Positions 4,557-5,907 of a DNA stretch of 5,907 nt are shown piece after piece. The DNA comes from Zoogloeaceae bacterium. Its GTDB lineage: Bacteria; Pseudomonadota; Gammaproteobacteria; Burkholderiales; Rhodocyclaceae. How positions within the stretch are numbered: the first letter of the stretch is position 1; each line of letters opens with the position of its first letter. The DNA lies in the NCBI GenBank assembly GCA_031259605.1, contig JAIRLE010000023.1, forward strand, positions 1 through 5,907, written 5' to 3'. The notes under the pieces were generated by a model. The model was not told where the DNA came from, made no database searches, and saw only the letters and a program-made list of their open reading frames with translations. The translations under genes were made by a program, and so were the position numbers.

Positions 4557-5003
4557 ATGAGCATCATCGAAAACCGCAAGGCCCGCCACGATTTTTTCAT
4601 CGAAGAACAATACGAGGCCGGACTCGCGCTGGAAGGCTGGGAAGTCAAGGCCATCCGCGCCGGACGCGCCAATATCAAGGAAGCCTACGTCATCATCCGC
4701 GGCGAGGAGCTTTTCATTCTCGGCATGCACATCACCGCGCTGGCAAGCGCCTCGACCCATGTCAAGGCCGATCCCGCCCGCACCCGCAAACTGTTGCTCC
4801 ACGGCAAGGAAATCGCCCGCCTGATCGGTAAGGTCGAACGCGCCGGTTTCACCCTCGTACCGCTCAACCTGCATTTCAGCAAAGGCCGCGTCAAGGCCGA
4901 AATCGCCCTCGCCAAAGGCAAGAAACTCTACGACAAGCGCGAGGACGAGAAAAAGCGCGACTGGGATCGGGAAAAGGCGAGGCTGATGAGGCAACAGGCG
5001 TAG
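4557..5003 (+). CDS. smpB: SsrA-binding protein SmpB
   Basis: This is a full-length 148-aa SmpB, the tmRNA-binding protein that delivers SsrA to stalled ribosomes for trans-translation. It starts MSIIENRKARHDFFIEEQYE and has the OB-fold core signatures LEGWEVKAIRAGRANIKEAYV (about 25-45), FILGMHITAL (about 53-62), DPARTRKLLLHGKEIARLIG (about 72-91) and LVPLNLHFSKGRVKAEIALAKGKK (about 99-122). The C-terminal tail that enters the ribosomal mRNA channel is intact, with YDKREDEKKRDWDREKARLM, including the conserved DWDREK. The Shine-Dalgarno region (GCAGGCG) is weak, yet this start matches the family. It is divergent from ratA across 151 bp. The ssrA gene itself is not in the window. Confidence 0.97.
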   Translation: MSIIENRKARHDFFIEEQYEAGLALEGWEVKAIRAGRANIKEAYVIIRGEELFILGMHITALASASTHVKADPARTRKLLLHGKEIARLIGKVERAGFTLVPLNLHFSKGRVKAEIALAKGKKLYDKREDEKKRDWDREKARLMRQQA

Positions 5004-5024
5004 ATCGGGGATCAGGCCCGCTCA

Positions 5025-5077
5025 GCGGCGCTCCGGAAGTCGCCGCGTCGTCGCGGAAACGATTCGCCCGCGACGAT
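5025..5077 (+). terminator. GC-rich hairpins after smpB
   Basis: Two stem-loops follow the smpB stop. The first is GCGGCG (5025-5030) with CGCCGC (5041-5046). The second is a 9-bp stem formed by TCGTCGCGG (5048-5056) and CCGCGACGA (5068-5076) around an 11-nt loop. Neither is followed by a T-run, so they may slow or stabilise the transcript end rather than act as classical intrinsic terminators. Confidence 0.35.
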
Positions 5078-5181
5078 CATCTTCCCGCCGCGTTGCGGCA
5101 AAAGTCATGACAGGCGTAGCATGCCGGGAAAGCGTTACGGCTCGTGGTTCCATGCACGACCATGGCCGGGGCGGACAAGTC

Positions 5182-5907
5182 ATGAGTATGCTCAATCGAG
5201 GCGACAACCACGTGGAAATCAAAGTAAACATCGACCACGCGCCCGGAAGCCGCGCGGTAGTTGATAACCCGCCCAAACCGGCCTGGGCGCGGCGGGTGAA
5301 GATCGTGATCGCGGGGATCATCGCGCGCCATCGCGCAAAGAGCTCGCCCATGAAGCCCCGGCGGCGCCCCATATGCAGGGCGATTGGCCCGGCCCCCTTG
5401 GCCGTGGCGATGATGGCCGCCGCGCTGGCTTTCGTCCCGGCAAACGAAGCGCGGGCGCAACCCGATTCCACTGTGCAAAACAACCGTATCACTGTCGAAG
5501 GGGGCGCCACGGCGGAGTTCTCAAGCCCGGGCAGGCATGATGGCCACATCATCACAAAACCCGCCGGCGCGCCTGAAGATCTGGGAAAAAATCCCGACGC
5601 GGACTCCGAAACCAAACGCTGGCAAGAACTGGCAGTGGAAGCCATGCGCGCCGGAGAGCATGCGAAGGCCGATGGCTATATTGCGAAGGCTGCTGAAGCG
5701 GCCCGGCAACGCGCCGATCACATCAGGTCGTGGATGCTCGAAGCCGAAAATGCGCTGGCGGAAGCCGGAAGCGCCACGATCGCGGCGCGCATTGGCGAAC
5801 TGCGGGCAAAAGCCATTGCCGTATATGAACGCATCGACAGTCAATACAGTGGCGACGACAGTCCGGATATTCGGGAGGGGGTTGCCAAGGCGCTCGTCAA
5901 CAAAGGC
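5182..5907 (+). CDS. Tetratricopeptide-repeat protein, exported or membrane-anchored, C-terminus outside window
   Basis: The frame is open to the right edge (242 codons from 5182), so the 3' end is missing. From residue 142 it is alpha-helical and repeat-like: WQELAVEAMRAGEHAKADGY, then KAAEAARQRADHI, then AKAIAVYERIDSQYSGDDSP and IREGVAKALVNKG at the edge. The last two resemble the unit AIAVYDEVVxRFG..PxxREQVAKALVNKG of long bacterial TPR arrays, so more repeats should follow. Residues 57-92 look like a Sec signal peptide: MKPRRRP, hydrophobic APLAVAMMAAALAFV, then ANEARA before QPD. That suggests an alternative start at 5350. The frame is open from before 5002, with other ATGs at 5107, 5152 and 5188; 5182 was chosen for a modest GGGGCGGA upstream. 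Residues 1-48 include a VKIVIAGIIA hydrophobic patch. TPRs mediate protein contacts; the partner is unknown. An unrelated 207-codon frame on the other strand is judged a shadow. Confidence 0.65.
   Translation, partial: MSMLNRGDNHVEIKVNIDHAPGSRAVVDNPPKPAWARRVKIVIAGIIARHRAKSSPMKPRRRPICRAIGPAPLAVAMMAAALAFVPANEARAQPDSTVQNNRITVEGGATAEFSSPGRHDGHIITKPAGAPEDLGKNPDADSETKRWQELAVEAMRAGEHAKADGYIAKAAEAARQRADHIRSWMLEAENALAEAGSATIAARIGELRAKAIAVYERIDSQYSGDDSPDIREGVAKALVNKG

Noticed and set aside
4031..4831. 266-codon plus-strand frame across ratA and smpB
   Set aside because: It is antisense to ratA and out of frame with smpB, both well-recognised proteins.
5022..5645. 207-codon minus-strand frame opposite the TPR gene
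   Set aside because: No domain or ribosome binding site was seen, whereas the plus-strand frame has a signal-like segment and TPR-like repeats running on to the edge.

Overview
The window looks like the edge of an ICEclc/PFGI-1-type integrative and conjugative element (ICE) next to a conserved chromosomal locus of a GC-rich proteobacterium, most likely a betaproteobacterium. The basis is the alpA-parA-small ORF-parB gene order and the divergent smpB / ratA-rnfH arrangement. The protein sequences read as betaproteobacterial by eye, but no search was run and the genus cannot be named.

Region 1 (1-2254, minus strand): a tight, partly overlapping four-gene operon read right to left. It holds an AlpA-type helix-turn-helix regulator, a ParA/MinD-type ATPase, a 63-aa protein whose start lies inside the end of parA (the position of Shi in ICEclc), and a ParB-like protein that runs off the left edge. 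In ICEclc, ParA and Shi together arrest growth of the cells dedicated to ICE transfer. A conserved copy here would be a candidate growth-arrest module rather than only a partition system.

Region 2 (2255-3644): about 1.4 kb without a convincing gene. It holds the alpA leader (possible promoter and a small inverted repeat), a very AT-rich island at about 2461-2720 that may be the terminal part of the ICE, and a GC-rich, stop-riddled stretch at about 2740-3240 with a short Rhs-like peptide on the minus strand. Closest to rnfH is a cluster of inverted repeats and dispersed-repeat sequence (3335-3599). No tRNA or tmRNA gene and no clear att core was found, so the ICE border is not located.

Region 3 (3645-5003): chromosomal housekeeping genes. 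ratA and rnfH overlap by 4 nt on the minus strand, and smpB is divergent on the plus strand, with a 151-bp shared promoter region. SmpB is the tmRNA partner in ribosome rescue, RatA is a START-domain protein and RnfH is ubiquitin-like.

Region 4 (5004-5907): a GC-rich hairpin after smpB, then the start of an open reading frame that leaves the window on the right. It encodes a probably exported or membrane-anchored tetratricopeptide-repeat protein whose N-terminus is ambiguous.
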